Source: Mycobacteroides chelonae CCUG 47445
GTDB lineage: Bacteria; Actinomycetota; Actinomycetes; Mycobacteriales; Mycobacteriaceae
Direction of reading: 5' to 3'
Assembly (NCBI RefSeq): GCF_001632805.1
Contig: NZ_CP007220.1
Coordinates: 1,426,001 to 1,490,000 of the forward strand
DNA length: 64,000 bases
Below, piece by piece: positions 37,665-51,531 of the stretch. How positions within the stretch are numbered: position 1 is the first letter of the stretch; each line of letters opens with the position of its first letter. The notes below the pieces were generated by a model, which did no database searches, was not told the origin of the DNA, and saw only the letters and a list, made by a program, of their open reading frames with translations. The position numbers and the translations under genes are program-made.

Positions 37665-38600
37665 TCAGGGCAGCAGGATGATCTTTCCGCGGGCGTGGCC
37701 CGTCTGGACGTACTCATGCGCCTGGCGCGCTTCGGTCAACGGATAGGTGCGATCGATGGTGACCTTGAGTTCGCCGTTGCCCGCAAGACGAATCAGCTCG
37801 GGGCGGGCCACCAGACGGATCTCGGTGCCCGCATCGGCACCGGGTGCGCCGCCCAGCGCTTTGAAGCCATCGGTTGCGGCACGGCCGAATCCGGCGATCG
37901 TGGCGATACGGTTCTTATCGGCAACGAGTGCCAATGAGACGTCGGCGGCCTCATCGGTGCCGACCAGATCGAGAGCCGCATCGACGGAGCCGATTGCGCT
38001 GACACGGTCTTGCAGTCCAGGGCCGTACTCGACCGGGATCGCTCCGTAGCCACGAAGCTGTTCGTGGCGGGCAGCGCTGGCGGTGGCGATCACGGTTGCA
38101 CCGCGGGCCTTGGCGAGCTGGGTGGCCAACAGTCCCACGCCGCCCGCGGCACCGTGAATCAGAACGGTGTCCCCTTCGGTGACATTGGTGGCTTCCAATA
38201 GGTGGACCGCGGTCTGCCCGGTGAGCAGGAATCCGGCGGCCTCGTTGAAGGACAGACTCGCGGGCTTCTTGAACACCTGGTCTGCGGTGGTGACGATCTG
38301 GTTGGCGTAGCCACCGATCTGCCCGGCGGCGATGACGTCATCACCGGGTTGGAACCCGTCGACACCCGGTCCGACGGCGGCGACAGTTCCCGAGATCTCG
38401 AGGCCGAGGCGCATGGGGATTGCGGCCGGGTCGGTGCCGAAGGCTCCCGAATACAGCTTCCAGTCGATGGGATTAACGCCGGCGGCTTTGACGTCGATGA
38501 GTACTTGGCCGTCGGCGGGGCCATCGATCGGCACCTCGCGGAACTCGAGTACGTCGGATGCGCCATAGGCAGTGGCGACAACTGCATGTGTGGTGGTCAT
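37665..38600 (-). CDS. NADP-dependent oxidoreductase, zeta-crystallin/quinone reductase type
   Basis: A 311-residue medium-chain dehydrogenase/reductase without the zinc ligands. The N-terminal GroES-like domain has VKAAGVNPIDWKLYSG, and the Rossmann part has VLIHGAAGGVGLLATQLAKARGATVIATAS, the NADPH-binding glycine motif AAGGVG. It probably reduces quinones or enones; the substrate cannot be read from the sequence. The gene converges with rdgB. It is absent from this position in M. tuberculosis, so it is an insertion into the conserved gene order. Confidence 0.85.
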   Translation of the reverse strand: MTTTHAVVATAYGASDVLEFREVPIDGPADGQVLIDVKAAGVNPIDWKLYSGAFGTDPAAIPMRLGLEISGTVAAVGPGVDGFQPGDDVIAAGQIGGYANQIVTTADQVFKKPASLSFNEAAGFLLTGQTAVHLLEATNVTEGDTVLIHGAAGGVGLLATQLAKARGATVIATASAARHEQLRGYGAIPVEYGPGLQDRVSAIGSVDAALDLVGTDEAADVSLALVADKNRIATIAGFGRAATDGFKALGGAPGADAGTEIRLVARPELIRLAGNGELKVTIDRTYPLTEARQAHEYVQTGHARGKIILLP

Positions 38601-38658
38601 ACCGCTATCAAAGTCGCATCGTCATGTCAGTATTCCTGACATTGGAGATTTCTTTCGG

Positions 38659-39018
38659 CTAGATGCCGAACTGCTCCTTGACCTGCTTGGTGCGGTAATG
38701 CTCGACGATGAAACCGAGCAGCGGGATCGTGCCCGCGAGCAGCGTGCCGGCGGTGCGTGGCCACGGCCAGCGCACCTTGATGGCCAGATCGGTGGTGAAG
38801 ATCAGGTACACGAAGTAGATCCACCCGTGCACGATGCCGATCCAGCTCGGCGGATGCGTTACGTGCTCAATGTATTTGAGCCACATTTCCCAGCAGAGGG
38901 CAATCAGCCACACACCGGTGGTCCAGGCCAGGATCCGGTAGCGCCACAGGGCGCCACGGATTTTCTCGACCGGCGTGGTCACGGCGGGCGTCTGGGGTGT
39001 GGCTTCGGGCTCGGTCAC
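38659..39018 (-). CDS. DUF3817 membrane protein (Rv1342c-like)
   Basis: A 119-residue membrane protein with three predicted helices: ILAWTTGVWLIALCWEMWL, WIGIVHGWIYFVYLIFTTDLAI, and TAGTLLAGTIPLLGFIVEH. HGW in helix 2 is the DUF3817 hallmark. A second member is at 14.1 kb. Its ATG overlaps the stop of the upstream gene (ATGA), so the two are an operon. Function unknown. Confidence 0.82.
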   Translation of the reverse strand: MTEPEATPQTPAVTTPVEKIRGALWRYRILAWTTGVWLIALCWEMWLKYIEHVTHPPSWIGIVHGWIYFVYLIFTTDLAIKVRWPWPRTAGTLLAGTIPLLGFIVEHYRTKQVKEQFGI

Positions 39019-39383
39019 GGGGCAGGCTTCCTATCTTCTTCGGCCAGGGCGGCGAGGTAGGCGTTGTAGTCGGTCAGTGTGCGGTCGGCGGGATTCGGCT
39101 TCGCGGCGGCAGGGCGCTCGGGAAGCAGGCCCTCCGGTATTTCGGTCACCCGGTCGCTGGGCGGCGGGGGCGGGCCCTCGTCCTCGTACTGCACGAAGCG
39201 GCGATAAGCCCAAATCACGAACGCCGCGAAAAGCGGCCACTGCAGGGCGTAGCCGAGGTTCTGGCCATCGCCGGTCACCGACTCGAATCGCTGGAACTGC
39301 CAGTAGGCCAGGCCCAGGAACGCGAGCGCACTGACGCCGACCAGCACGATGAGTGCCGGTCTCCGACGCCGTGTAGTGGACAC
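39015..39383 (-). CDS. LprD-like small membrane protein (Rv1343c homologue)
   Basis: A 122-residue protein aligning over its length with M. tuberculosis LprD (Rv1343c): STTRRRRPAL at the start, QNLGYALQWPLFA, and EIPEGLLPERP...YNAYLAALA near the end. One or two helices (about residues 10-27 and 42-60) are predicted. Unlike a lipoprotein it has no Cys in the signal region (VGVSALAFLGLAYW), so lipid anchoring is not expected. Start: GTG at 39383, where homology starts; AGGAG abuts it directly, an odd spacing. The open frame continues about 220 codons upstream as shadow. Confidence 0.78.
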   Translation of the reverse strand: MSTTRRRRPALIVLVGVSALAFLGLAYWQFQRFESVTGDGQNLGYALQWPLFAAFVIWAYRRFVQYEDEGPPPPPSDRVTEIPEGLLPERPAAAKPNPADRTLTDYNAYLAALAEEDRKPAP

Positions 39384-39430
39384 CTCCTGACGGTACCGCG
39401 TGAGGTGGGGGCGGGTGCCAACGCCCCTGG

Positions 39431-40159
39431 TCAGCGCTTTGGTCCGATGAACTCGTCGAGACGCGCGGTGGCAGCTTTGCGGTAGACGGAGACGACGTAA
39501 GCGGTCGATCGAGTCCAGGGGATGTCGAGGCTGTCGAGGGCTGCGGTGAAAAGGCCGAGGATGTCTTCCGAGCGGTTGGTGAAGTGATAGCGGATGCTGG
39601 CGACTCCGCGATCGTTGGCGACCACCCGGCAGCCATCGCTGTGAATCAGACCCCGGGCGAAATCCTCGGTGGCGTGATCGACGAGGTCCTGCTGCCAGGG
39701 CTCGAGGGCGATCTTGCGACTGTGCTTGCGGCCGGGGCCATGCTGAGGAAAGAGACAGGGCCAGTGTTTGGAGTACAGCGAAACATCGGCGCAACTGCCA
39801 ACGCGGTCGACGATCGCCGCGTGCTGGCCGGGTATAAGTGCATCTATTGCACTCCGGCACTCGGCGATTATCTCGGGGTATTTGGTGTCGCATGTGACTC
39901 TGAGGCGCCATGTTCGCGGTGAACGTGAGATGTAGCCGTCGCCGAGATACATGCCCAGGAGGTAGGCGTAGGGGCGCGCAGGGAGTGTGCTGTAGTCGTG
40001 CCTGGTGCATTCGTCGGAGCGTCGTACCTGTCGCGGGCCGCGACGCCACTGGCACACCGTGCGGCGCGGAATTCCTGTCTGCCGCGATATCGCGCAGTCG
40101 TTGAGTCCTGCCTCGATCAGGTGCTGTACCGACTGGTATTGCTGATGTGATCGCGTCAT
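39431..40159 (-). CDS. Free-standing HTH + LAGLIDADG endonuclease-like protein
   Basis: A 242-residue protein. An N-terminal helix-turn-helix (about residues 10-41: SVQHLIEAGLNDCAISRQTGIPRRTVCQWRRG) resembles transposase/resolvase-type DNA-binding regions. Two LAGLIDADG motifs follow: YLLGMYLGDGYI (66-77, Asp74) and FARGLIHSDG (167-176, Asp175), about 100 residues apart, as in single-chain homing endonucleases. No intein or intron surrounds it. Start: ATG at 40159 behind GGGGAGG. It lies 84 bases from the start of tRNA-Leu on the opposite strand and is not at this place in M. tuberculosis, so it is probably acquired. Activity as a nuclease is inferred from the intact acidic residues; a regulator role is the alternative. 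Confidence 0.78.
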   Translation of the reverse strand: MTRSHQQYQSVQHLIEAGLNDCAISRQTGIPRRTVCQWRRGPRQVRRSDECTRHDYSTLPARPYAYLLGMYLGDGYISRSPRTWRLRVTCDTKYPEIIAECRSAIDALIPGQHAAIVDRVGSCADVSLYSKHWPCLFPQHGPGRKHSRKIALEPWQQDLVDHATEDFARGLIHSDGCRVVANDRGVASIRYHFTNRSEDILGLFTAALDSLDIPWTRSTAYVVSVYRKAATARLDEFIGPKR

Positions 40160-40226
40160 GTTGCCTCCCCGATTGCGGTTGAACTTATCGGCCACCACCG
40201 ACAGAGTTAGGAGCCAATCTGACCTG

Positions 40227-40232
40227 TAGGAT
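40227..40232 (+). promoter_or_regulatory. Candidate -10 box for tRNA-Leu
   Basis: TAGGAT lies 11 bases before the mature 5' end of the tRNA. No convincing -35 box was found at the expected distance. Confidence 0.35.
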
Positions 40233-40243
40233 TGCTCTGCCAC

Positions 40244-40330
40244 GCGGGCGTGATGAAATTGGCAGACATGCTGGCTTTAGGTGCCAGTGCTCGAAAGAGC
40301 GTGTGGGTTCGAGTCCCTCCGCCCGCACCA
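40244..40330 (+). tRNA. tRNA-Leu, anticodon UAG
   Basis: The acceptor strands GCGGGCG (40244-40250) and CGCCCGC (40320-40326) pair fully, followed by A and an encoded CCA. The anticodon arm is CTGGC-TTTAGGT-GCCAG, giving anticodon UAG (codon CUA). The long variable arm (TGCTCGAAAGAGCGT) and T-loop GGGTTCGAGTCCC mark a class II leucine tRNA of 87 bases. Confidence 0.95.
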
Positions 40331-40368
40331 GAGATTCAGTGGGACCCGGTGCGCTCTCCGCGCGCCCG

Positions 40369-40374
40369 TAGACT
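40369..40374 (+). promoter_or_regulatory. Candidate -10 box for a leaderless fatty-acyl-AMP ligase mRNA
   Basis: TAGACT ends 7 bases before the GTG at 40382 and no Shine-Dalgarno sequence is present, as in leaderless mycobacterial genes. Confidence 0.5.
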
Positions 40375-40381
40375 TGAAATC

Positions 40382-42181
40382 GTGGTTCGCGCTGACGGTT
40401 TGCTTGATATCGGCGATTGCCTGAATGCCGACGGAAACGTCGAACTGCCGCCCGGCACCACGCTGATATCCCTCATCGAGCGCAACATCAGGAACGTCGG
40501 GGACACCGTCGCCTATCGCTATCTGGACTTCACCAACTCCGAGGACGGCACCCGTATCGAGCTCACGTGGTCGCAGCTCGGGGTGCGTCTGAACGCGGTA
40601 GCCGCGACGTTGCAACGTCACATCGAACGGGGTGATCGGGTCGCCATTCTGGCTCCGCAGGGTCTGGACTATGTCGTCGGATTCTTCTCGGCGATAAAGG
40701 CCGGCGCCATCGCGGTGCCGCTCTTCGCTCCCGAGTTGCCCGGCCACGCCGAGCGTCTGGATACCGCCCTCACGGACTGCAGGCCCACGGTGGTCCTGAC
40801 GACCTCCAGCGCACGCACGGTTGTCGAAGACTTCCTCAAAGAACAGGACACTCGCATCCTCGTCATCGACGAGATCCCCGATGAAGCGGGCGAGACCTTC
40901 GAGTACGTGCATCTAGTGGATGACGACATCTCGCATCTGCAGTACACCTCGGGTGCGACCCGACCTCCGGTCGGCGTGGAAATCACGCACCGCGCCGTCG
41001 GTGTCAATCTGACGCAGATGATCCTGTCGATCGATCTGCTGGATCGAAACACGCACGGCTGCAGCTGGTTACCGCTCTACCACGATATGGGTTTGTCCAT
41101 GATCGGCTTTCCGACGGTCTATGGTGGTCACTCCACCCTCATGTCGCCGACGGCCTTCATCCGTCGGCCACAACGCTGGATCAAGGCGCTCTCCGACGGC
41201 TGCAAGGAAGGCCGCGTCATCACCGCCGCCCCCAATTTCGCGTACGAGTACACCGCACAGCGCGGTGTGCCGAAGGACGGTGCGGACATCGACCTGGGCA
41301 ACGTAGTGATGATCATCGGTTCCGAGCCGGTCAGCATCGATGCCATCCGCACCTTTGAAAAGGCCTTTGCGCCCTTCGGATTACCGTCGACCGCGTTCAA
41401 GCCCTCCTACGGCATTGCCGAGGCCGTCCTGTTTATTTCCAACATCGCACCGGATGCCGAACCCTCCGTCGTGTACCTCGATCGTGCGCAGCTCGCCGAG
41501 GGCCGCGCGGTATCGACCGCTCCCGATGCGCCCAACATCACCGTCCATGTGTCCTGTGGCCAACTCGCCCGCAGCCTGTCGGGTGTGATCGTCGATCCAG
41601 GGACAGGCAACGAGCTTCCAGACGGTCATGTCGGCGAAATCTGGTTGCAGGGCAACAATGTTGGCCGCGGCTATTGGGGCCGTCCGGACGAAAGTGCGAG
41701 GACATTCCACGCCCGGCTCGGTGAGACGCTCGCGAAAAGCCATGCTGACAAGTCCAATGTGGACGGCGACTGGTTGCGCACCGGTGACATGGGTTTCTAT
41801 CTCGACGGTGAGTTGTACGTCACCGGACGCATGGTCGACCACATCACTATCGACGGCGGGTCGTATTACCCGCAGGACGTCGAGACGGCCGTCGCGGACG
41901 CGTCGCCCACCGTGCGGCGCGGATACGTCACCGCCTTCACCATCGACGATGGTCTGGTGGTTGTCGCCGAGCGTGCCTCGCGGACGGCCAAGGCTGACCC
42001 GCAGGAAGCGGCCGACGCGGTCCGCCAGGCGGTCCGCAGCCAATACGGCCTGGAGCTCTGCGACGTGCGCCTGCTCCCGGCGGGAGCCATCCCGCGCACC
42101 ACCAGCGGAAAACTGGCGCGACGGGCCTGCCGCCGCCAGTACCTGGACGGCTCCCTGGGCGTTCACGGAGATCTCAGCTAA
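40382..42181 (+). CDS. Fatty-acyl-AMP ligase (FAAL, FadD family)
   Basis: Activates fatty acids as acyl-adenylates, normally for loading onto polyketide synthases or carrier proteins. The 599-residue protein has the adenylation motifs YTSGATRPPVGVEITH (A3-like), SYGIAEAVLFIS (A5), RTGDMGFYLDGELYVTGR (A7/A8) and TTSGKLARR (A10 with the catalytic Lys). The FAAL-type insertion region is present and the length is near 600. The frame is open upstream through the tRNA gene; the GTG at 40382 is the first start after the tRNA and fits a leaderless promoter. M. tuberculosis has mbtM (fadD33) near here, but this protein is longer and no acyl carrier or synthase gene is adjacent. The acceptor is unknown. 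Confidence 0.85.
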   Translation: MVRADGLLDIGDCLNADGNVELPPGTTLISLIERNIRNVGDTVAYRYLDFTNSEDGTRIELTWSQLGVRLNAVAATLQRHIERGDRVAILAPQGLDYVVGFFSAIKAGAIAVPLFAPELPGHAERLDTALTDCRPTVVLTTSSARTVVEDFLKEQDTRILVIDEIPDEAGETFEYVHLVDDDISHLQYTSGATRPPVGVEITHRAVGVNLTQMILSIDLLDRNTHGCSWLPLYHDMGLSMIGFPTVYGGHSTLMSPTAFIRRPQRWIKALSDGCKEGRVITAAPNFAYEYTAQRGVPKDGADIDLGNVVMIIGSEPVSIDAIRTFEKAFAPFGLPSTAFKPSYGIAEAVLFISNIAPDAEPSVVYLDRAQLAEGRAVSTAPDAPNITVHVSCGQLARSLSGVIVDPGTGNELPDGHVGEIWLQGNNVGRGYWGRPDESARTFHARLGETLAKSHADKSNVDGDWLRTGDMGFYLDGELYVTGRMVDHITIDGGSYYPQDVETAVADASPTVRRGYVTAFTIDDGLVVVAERASRTAKADPQEAADAVRQAVRSQYGLELCDVRLLPAGAIPRTTSGKLARRACRRQYLDGSLGVHGDLS

Positions 42182-42233
42182 CTCATTTGCCTCATTTGTC
42201 CCACGTCAGCGAGCCCATTCGCCACGCCCTCGT

Positions 42234-42257
42234 CGGCCCGGTAGGTTTTCCGGGCCG
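42234..42257 (+). terminator. Hairpin behind the fatty-acyl-AMP ligase gene
   Basis: CGGCCCGG, an 8-base loop containing TTTT, then CCGGGCCG form an 8-bp GC stem 52 bases after the stop. It lies in the 135-base gap before the Jet/Mks operon. Possible terminator; there is no U-tract behind it. Confidence 0.4.
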
Positions 42258-42316
42258 GTGGCTACGACAGCTACGGGGCCGGGGGACACGCGCTAGCAAT
42301 GTGATGGAGGTGTGCG

Positions 42317-47857
<5,541 letters not shown>

Positions 47858-47868
47858 TCGGTGGATCG

Positions 47869-48654
47869 TCAGCGGCCCACGAACTCGGCGGTGGTTCGGG
47901 TCAGGAAGGCCTGTACGCCCAGCGCCGCGTCCTCGGTGGTGAAGAGTTCCCTGATGGTGGGCACCAGCTGCGTCTCGGCAGCCGTTTCGCCCTCGCGTAT
48001 CGCCGAGCGGGCGTTGCGCAGGGTTGCCTGCACACCCAGCGGTGCCTGTCGCGAGATTGTCTGCGCGATGGCGATCGCCTTATCGACGTGCTCGCCGGCG
48101 GCAACGACCTCCTGCACGATTCCGATCCGGTGAGCCTCGGCGGCGTCGAAGGTGTCGGCCGTCAACATCCATCGCATTGCGTTACCCCAGCCAGCGGCTC
48201 GCGGGAAACGAATAGTGGCACCGCCGAATGGATAAATCCCCCGATTGATTTCGAGCTGCGCGAAGGTCGCAGTCTCATCCGCGATCACGATATCTCCGGC
48301 GAGTGCGAGCTCGATGCCCAGTGTGAGGACCTTGCCATGCACCGCGACAACCAGTGGCTTGGACAGTTGCGTCCCATCGACCTGCCATGGATTGATCCCG
48401 CCCTCGGGTGTCAGGGAGGCACCGCTTTGAATCTCGGCGGCCACACTCGCCAGGTCCAGACCGGCGGTGAACATCGTGCCCTCGCCGTACAGGACGGCGG
48501 CCCGTAGCTCCGCATCCGCCTCGAATTCGCCGAACGCCAGAGACAACTCCTGGAGCATCGTCTTATCGAACGCGTTGCGCTTGGCCGGCCGGTTCAGGCC
48601 GATGACCAGGACATATCCGTCGCGACGGATGCTCAGGGTTTCGTATTCAGACAT
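47869..48654 (-). CDS. Enoyl-CoA hydratase/isomerase family protein (crotonase)
   Basis: A 261-residue crotonase-fold enzyme. The oxyanion-hole parts are visible as RPAKRNAFDKTMLQEL with AVLYGEGTMFTAGLDLASV, and LVVAVHGKVLTLGIELALAGDIVIADETATFAQLEINRGIYPFGGAT. In the second block the place of the first catalytic Glu of rat crotonase carries ELALAGD, and the second Glu is in LEINRGIYPFGG. The true substrate is not known. It converges with mksB (11 bases) and is divergent from the TetR gene, sharing a palindrome-bearing intergenic region. Confidence 0.85.
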   Translation of the reverse strand: MSEYETLSIRRDGYVLVIGLNRPAKRNAFDKTMLQELSLAFGEFEADAELRAAVLYGEGTMFTAGLDLASVAAEIQSGASLTPEGGINPWQVDGTQLSKPLVVAVHGKVLTLGIELALAGDIVIADETATFAQLEINRGIYPFGGATIRFPRAAGWGNAMRWMLTADTFDAAEAHRIGIVQEVVAAGEHVDKAIAIAQTISRQAPLGVQATLRNARSAIREGETAAETQLVPTIRELFTTEDAALGVQAFLTRTTAEFVGR

Positions 48655-48679
48655 TGACTTCTCCGTGTCGGTAGCGGAT

Positions 48680-48699
48680 TATGTAGAGCAGCATACATA
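48680..48699. promoter_or_regulatory. Candidate TetR operator between crotonase and TetR genes
   Basis: TATGTA - 8 bases - TACATA is a perfect 6+6 bp inverted repeat in the 73-base divergent gap. It could control both the crotonase gene and the TetR-oxidoreductase pair. Inferred from symmetry and position only. Confidence 0.45.
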
Positions 48700-48727
48700 G
48701 ACCCGTGCGCCCCGGGAAGGACGACGA

Positions 48728-49300
48728 TTGAGCACCCCGCGTGAACGAATGGTCGCCTCGGCCGCCCTGCTGATTCGTGAGCGCGGGGCGCACGCGACGG
48801 CCATCTCCGATGTGCTCGAACACAGCGGTGCGCCGCGCGGCTCGGCGTATCACTACTTTCCCGGCGGTCGCACTCAATTGCTTGGTGAAGCAGTGGATCT
48901 GGCGGGGGAGTACATCGCCCGGATGATCGACGCCACACCCTCCGGAGTGGAGGCCCTGGACAGGCTTGTCGCGTCCTATCGGAAACAATTGGTACGTAGC
49001 GATTTCCGGGCGGGGTGTCCCGTCGTGGCAGTCGCGGTAGAGGCCGGAGATCCGGAGAGCCCAGCCAGTAACCAGAAGCTCATCGAACACTCGGCAGCGG
49101 TCTTCCAGCGTTGGATCGGCCTCATCGCCGAAAAGCTGGCCACCGCCGGTGTGTCCCGCGAACGAGCCGACGAACTGGCCATGCTGATGACAACCTCCCT
49201 GGAGGGGGCAATCATCGTCGCACGGTCCACTCGCGACATCACACCAATCGATGTGGTGCATAAGCAATTACGCACGCTGATCGAGGAGGCTTTGTCATGA
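48728..49300 (+). CDS. TetR family regulator (LmrA/YxaF type)
   Basis: A 190-residue regulator. Its helix-turn-helix reads TPRERMVASAALLIRERGAHATAISDVLEHSGAPRGSAYHYFPGGRTQLLGEAV, where GAPRGSAYHYFPGGR is characteristic of the LmrA/YxaF subgroup. The C-terminal part contains GCPVVAVAVEAGD, also typical. The start is TTG behind GGAAGGACGA. Its stop overlaps the ATG of the molybdopterin oxidoreductase, so it probably autoregulates that pair. Confidence 0.88.
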   Translation: MSTPRERMVASAALLIRERGAHATAISDVLEHSGAPRGSAYHYFPGGRTQLLGEAVDLAGEYIARMIDATPSGVEALDRLVASYRKQLVRSDFRAGCPVVAVAVEAGDPESPASNQKLIEHSAAVFQRWIGLIAEKLATAGVSRERADELAMLMTTSLEGAIIVARSTRDITPIDVVHKQLRTLIEEALS

Positions 49301-51531
49301 ACACCACCAATTGGTTACCCACCGCCTGCATCCTGTGTGAGTGCAACTGCGGCATCGTGGTCCAGACCGAGGGGCGCACACTCGCCAAGATTCGCGGCGA
49401 CAAGGACCATCCCGCAAGCAAGGGATACACCTGCAACAAGGCATTGCGCCTGGATCACTACCAGAACAATGCCGATCGACTGACCTCGCCGATGCGCCGC
49501 CGACCCGACGGTACCTATGAGGAAATCGATTGGGATACGGCCATTGTCGAGATCGCCGAGGGCTTCAAGCACATCCGTGACAGCTATGGCGGAGACAAGA
49601 TCTTTTATTACGGTGGGGGCGGTCAGGGCAATCACCTGGGTGGGGCCTATAGCGGTGCCTTCCTGAAGGCCATCGGATCCAAGTACCGCTCCAACGCGCT
49701 GGCACAGGAGAAGACGGGCGAGGCCTGGGTCGACAAGAACTTGTACGGCGGGCATACCCGCGGTGAGTTCGAGCACGCCGAGGTGTCGGTCTTCGTTGGT
49801 AAGAACCCCTGGATGTCGCAGAGCTTCCCGCGGGCGCGGGTGGTGCTCAACGAGATTGCCAAGGATCCGCAACGGTCGATGATCGTCATCGATCCGGTCA
49901 TCACCGACACCGCCAAGATGGCCGACTTCCACCTGCGAGTGCGCCCTGGCGCCGACGCCTGGTGCCTTGCGGCACTGGCCGCGGTACTAGTGCAGGAAAA
50001 TCTCTGTGACGAAGCCTTTCTCGCGGCACACGTCAACGGCACCGAGGAGGTTCGGGATGCCTTGCGTGCGGTACCGATCGATGACTATGCGCAGCGCTGT
50101 GGCGTGGCGGCAGATCTCATTCGCGCGGCGGCGCGCCGTATAGCCGCTGCCGAGAGTGTGGCGGTCTTCGAAGACCTTGGGATTCAGCAGGCGCCCAATA
50201 GCACGCTGAGTTCCTATCTAAACAAGATGCTATGGATTCTCACCGGAAGCTTCGCCAAACGCGGTGGACAACATCTGCATTCGTGGATGGCGCCGCTCAT
50301 GGGTGGCTTCTTCGGCAACACCCCGGTGACCGGAGCCCGCATCATCGGGGGCCTGGTGCCGTCCAACGTCATCCCCGACGAGATCCTCACCGATCACCCC
50401 GACCGGTTCCGTGCGATGGTTGTCGAGAGCAGCAATCCCGCGCATTCCCTTGCGGATTCGGCGCGATGCAAGGAGGCCTTCCAGGCATTGGAGCTGCTCG
50501 TCGTCGTCGACGTGGCGATGACCGAAACGGCCCGCCTTGCTCACTATGTGCTGCCTGCCGCCACCCAGTTCGAGAAGGTGGAAGCAACATTTTTCAACCT
50601 GGAGTTCCCGCACAACACTTTTCAGCTGCGGCACCCGCTGCTGGAGCCCGAGTCCGGAACCCTGCCCGAGCCGGAGATCTGGGCGCGATTGGTCCGGGCA
50701 TTGGGAGTGGTCGACGACGCGGACTTGCAGCCGCTGCGTGATGCTGCCGCGCAAGGTCGGGATGCCTACCTGCAGGCGTTCTTCGCGGTGCTCGCCAATC
50801 CGGTACTCGGCCCGCTGGCTCCGTACGTCCTCTACGAAACCCTCGGCCCGACCCTGCCCAAGGGGCTGGAGGGTGCCGCCGCGCTGTGGGGTCTGGCGCA
50901 GAAGGCGATGATGACTTATCCGCAGGCGGTGGCACGGGCGGGCCACTCGGACGGCAACGCGCTCTTCGATGCCATATTGAACAGCCCATCGGGCGTGACC
51001 TTCACCGTTCACGAGTACGAGGATGACTTCGCGCTGATCACGCATGCTGATCACAAGATTGCCCTCGCGATTCCTGAAATGCTGGACGAAATCAGAGGGT
51101 TGGCCTCGAGGCCGGCGCAGCTGACCACTCCGGAGTTTCCGATTGTGCTGTCGGCGGGCGAGCGACGGGCGTACACGGCCAACGACATCCTGCGTAATCC
51201 GTCCTGGCGTAAACGTGATCAACAGGGCGCACTGCGGATAAGCCTGGAGGACGCCCAACAGCTCGGCATAGCCGACGGTGATCGGGTGCGCATCTCCACT
51301 GCGGCGGGTAGCGCGGAGGCCACCGTCGAGATCAGCGACATGATGCAGGCCGGCCATGCCTCACTCCCGAACGGATTCGGCCTCGACTACACCGACGAGT
51401 CCGGTGAAACGCACGTGCCGGGTGTAGCACCAAACGCACTGACGTCGTCTGCCTGGCGTGACGAGTACGCGGGTACCCCGTGGCATAAGCATGTTCCCGC
51501 GCGCTTGGACACTGTGACCGCCGCCCTCTAA
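49297..51531 (+). CDS. Molybdopterin-dependent oxidoreductase with 4Fe-4S cluster
   Basis: A 744-residue bis-molybdopterin enzyme of the formate dehydrogenase/nitrate reductase (DMSO reductase) superfamily. The N-terminus carries the cluster motif CILCECNCGIVV...CNKAL (C-x2-C-x3-C-x~30-C). Cofactor-binding blocks are spread through the middle (YYGGGGQGNHLGG, SMIVIDPVITDTAKMADFHLRVRPGADAW). A C-terminal molydopterin-dinucleotide-binding domain (LRISLEDAQQLGIADGDRVRISTAAGSAEATVEIS) closes the protein. No twin-arginine signal is present, so it is cytoplasmic. There are no adjacent electron-transfer subunits, so the redox partner and substrate are unknown. The start overlaps the TetR stop (ATGA). 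Confidence 0.9.
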   Translation: MNTTNWLPTACILCECNCGIVVQTEGRTLAKIRGDKDHPASKGYTCNKALRLDHYQNNADRLTSPMRRRPDGTYEEIDWDTAIVEIAEGFKHIRDSYGGDKIFYYGGGGQGNHLGGAYSGAFLKAIGSKYRSNALAQEKTGEAWVDKNLYGGHTRGEFEHAEVSVFVGKNPWMSQSFPRARVVLNEIAKDPQRSMIVIDPVITDTAKMADFHLRVRPGADAWCLAALAAVLVQENLCDEAFLAAHVNGTEEVRDALRAVPIDDYAQRCGVAADLIRAAARRIAAAESVAVFEDLGIQQAPNSTLSSYLNKMLWILTGSFAKRGGQHLHSWMAPLMGGFFGNTPVTGARIIGGLVPSNVIPDEILTDHPDRFRAMVVESSNPAHSLADSARCKEAFQALELLVVVDVAMTETARLAHYVLPAATQFEKVEATFFNLEFPHNTFQLRHPLLEPESGTLPEPEIWARLVRALGVVDDADLQPLRDAAAQGRDAYLQAFFAVLANPVLGPLAPYVLYETLGPTLPKGLEGAAALWGLAQKAMMTYPQAVARAGHSDGNALFDAILNSPSGVTFTVHEYEDDFALITHADHKIALAIPEMLDEIRGLASRPAQLTTPEFPIVLSAGERRAYTANDILRNPSWRKRDQQGALRISLEDAQQLGIADGDRVRISTAAGSAEATVEISDMMQAGHASLPNGFGLDYTDESGETHVPGVAPNALTSSAWRDEYAGTPWHKHVPARLDTVTAAL

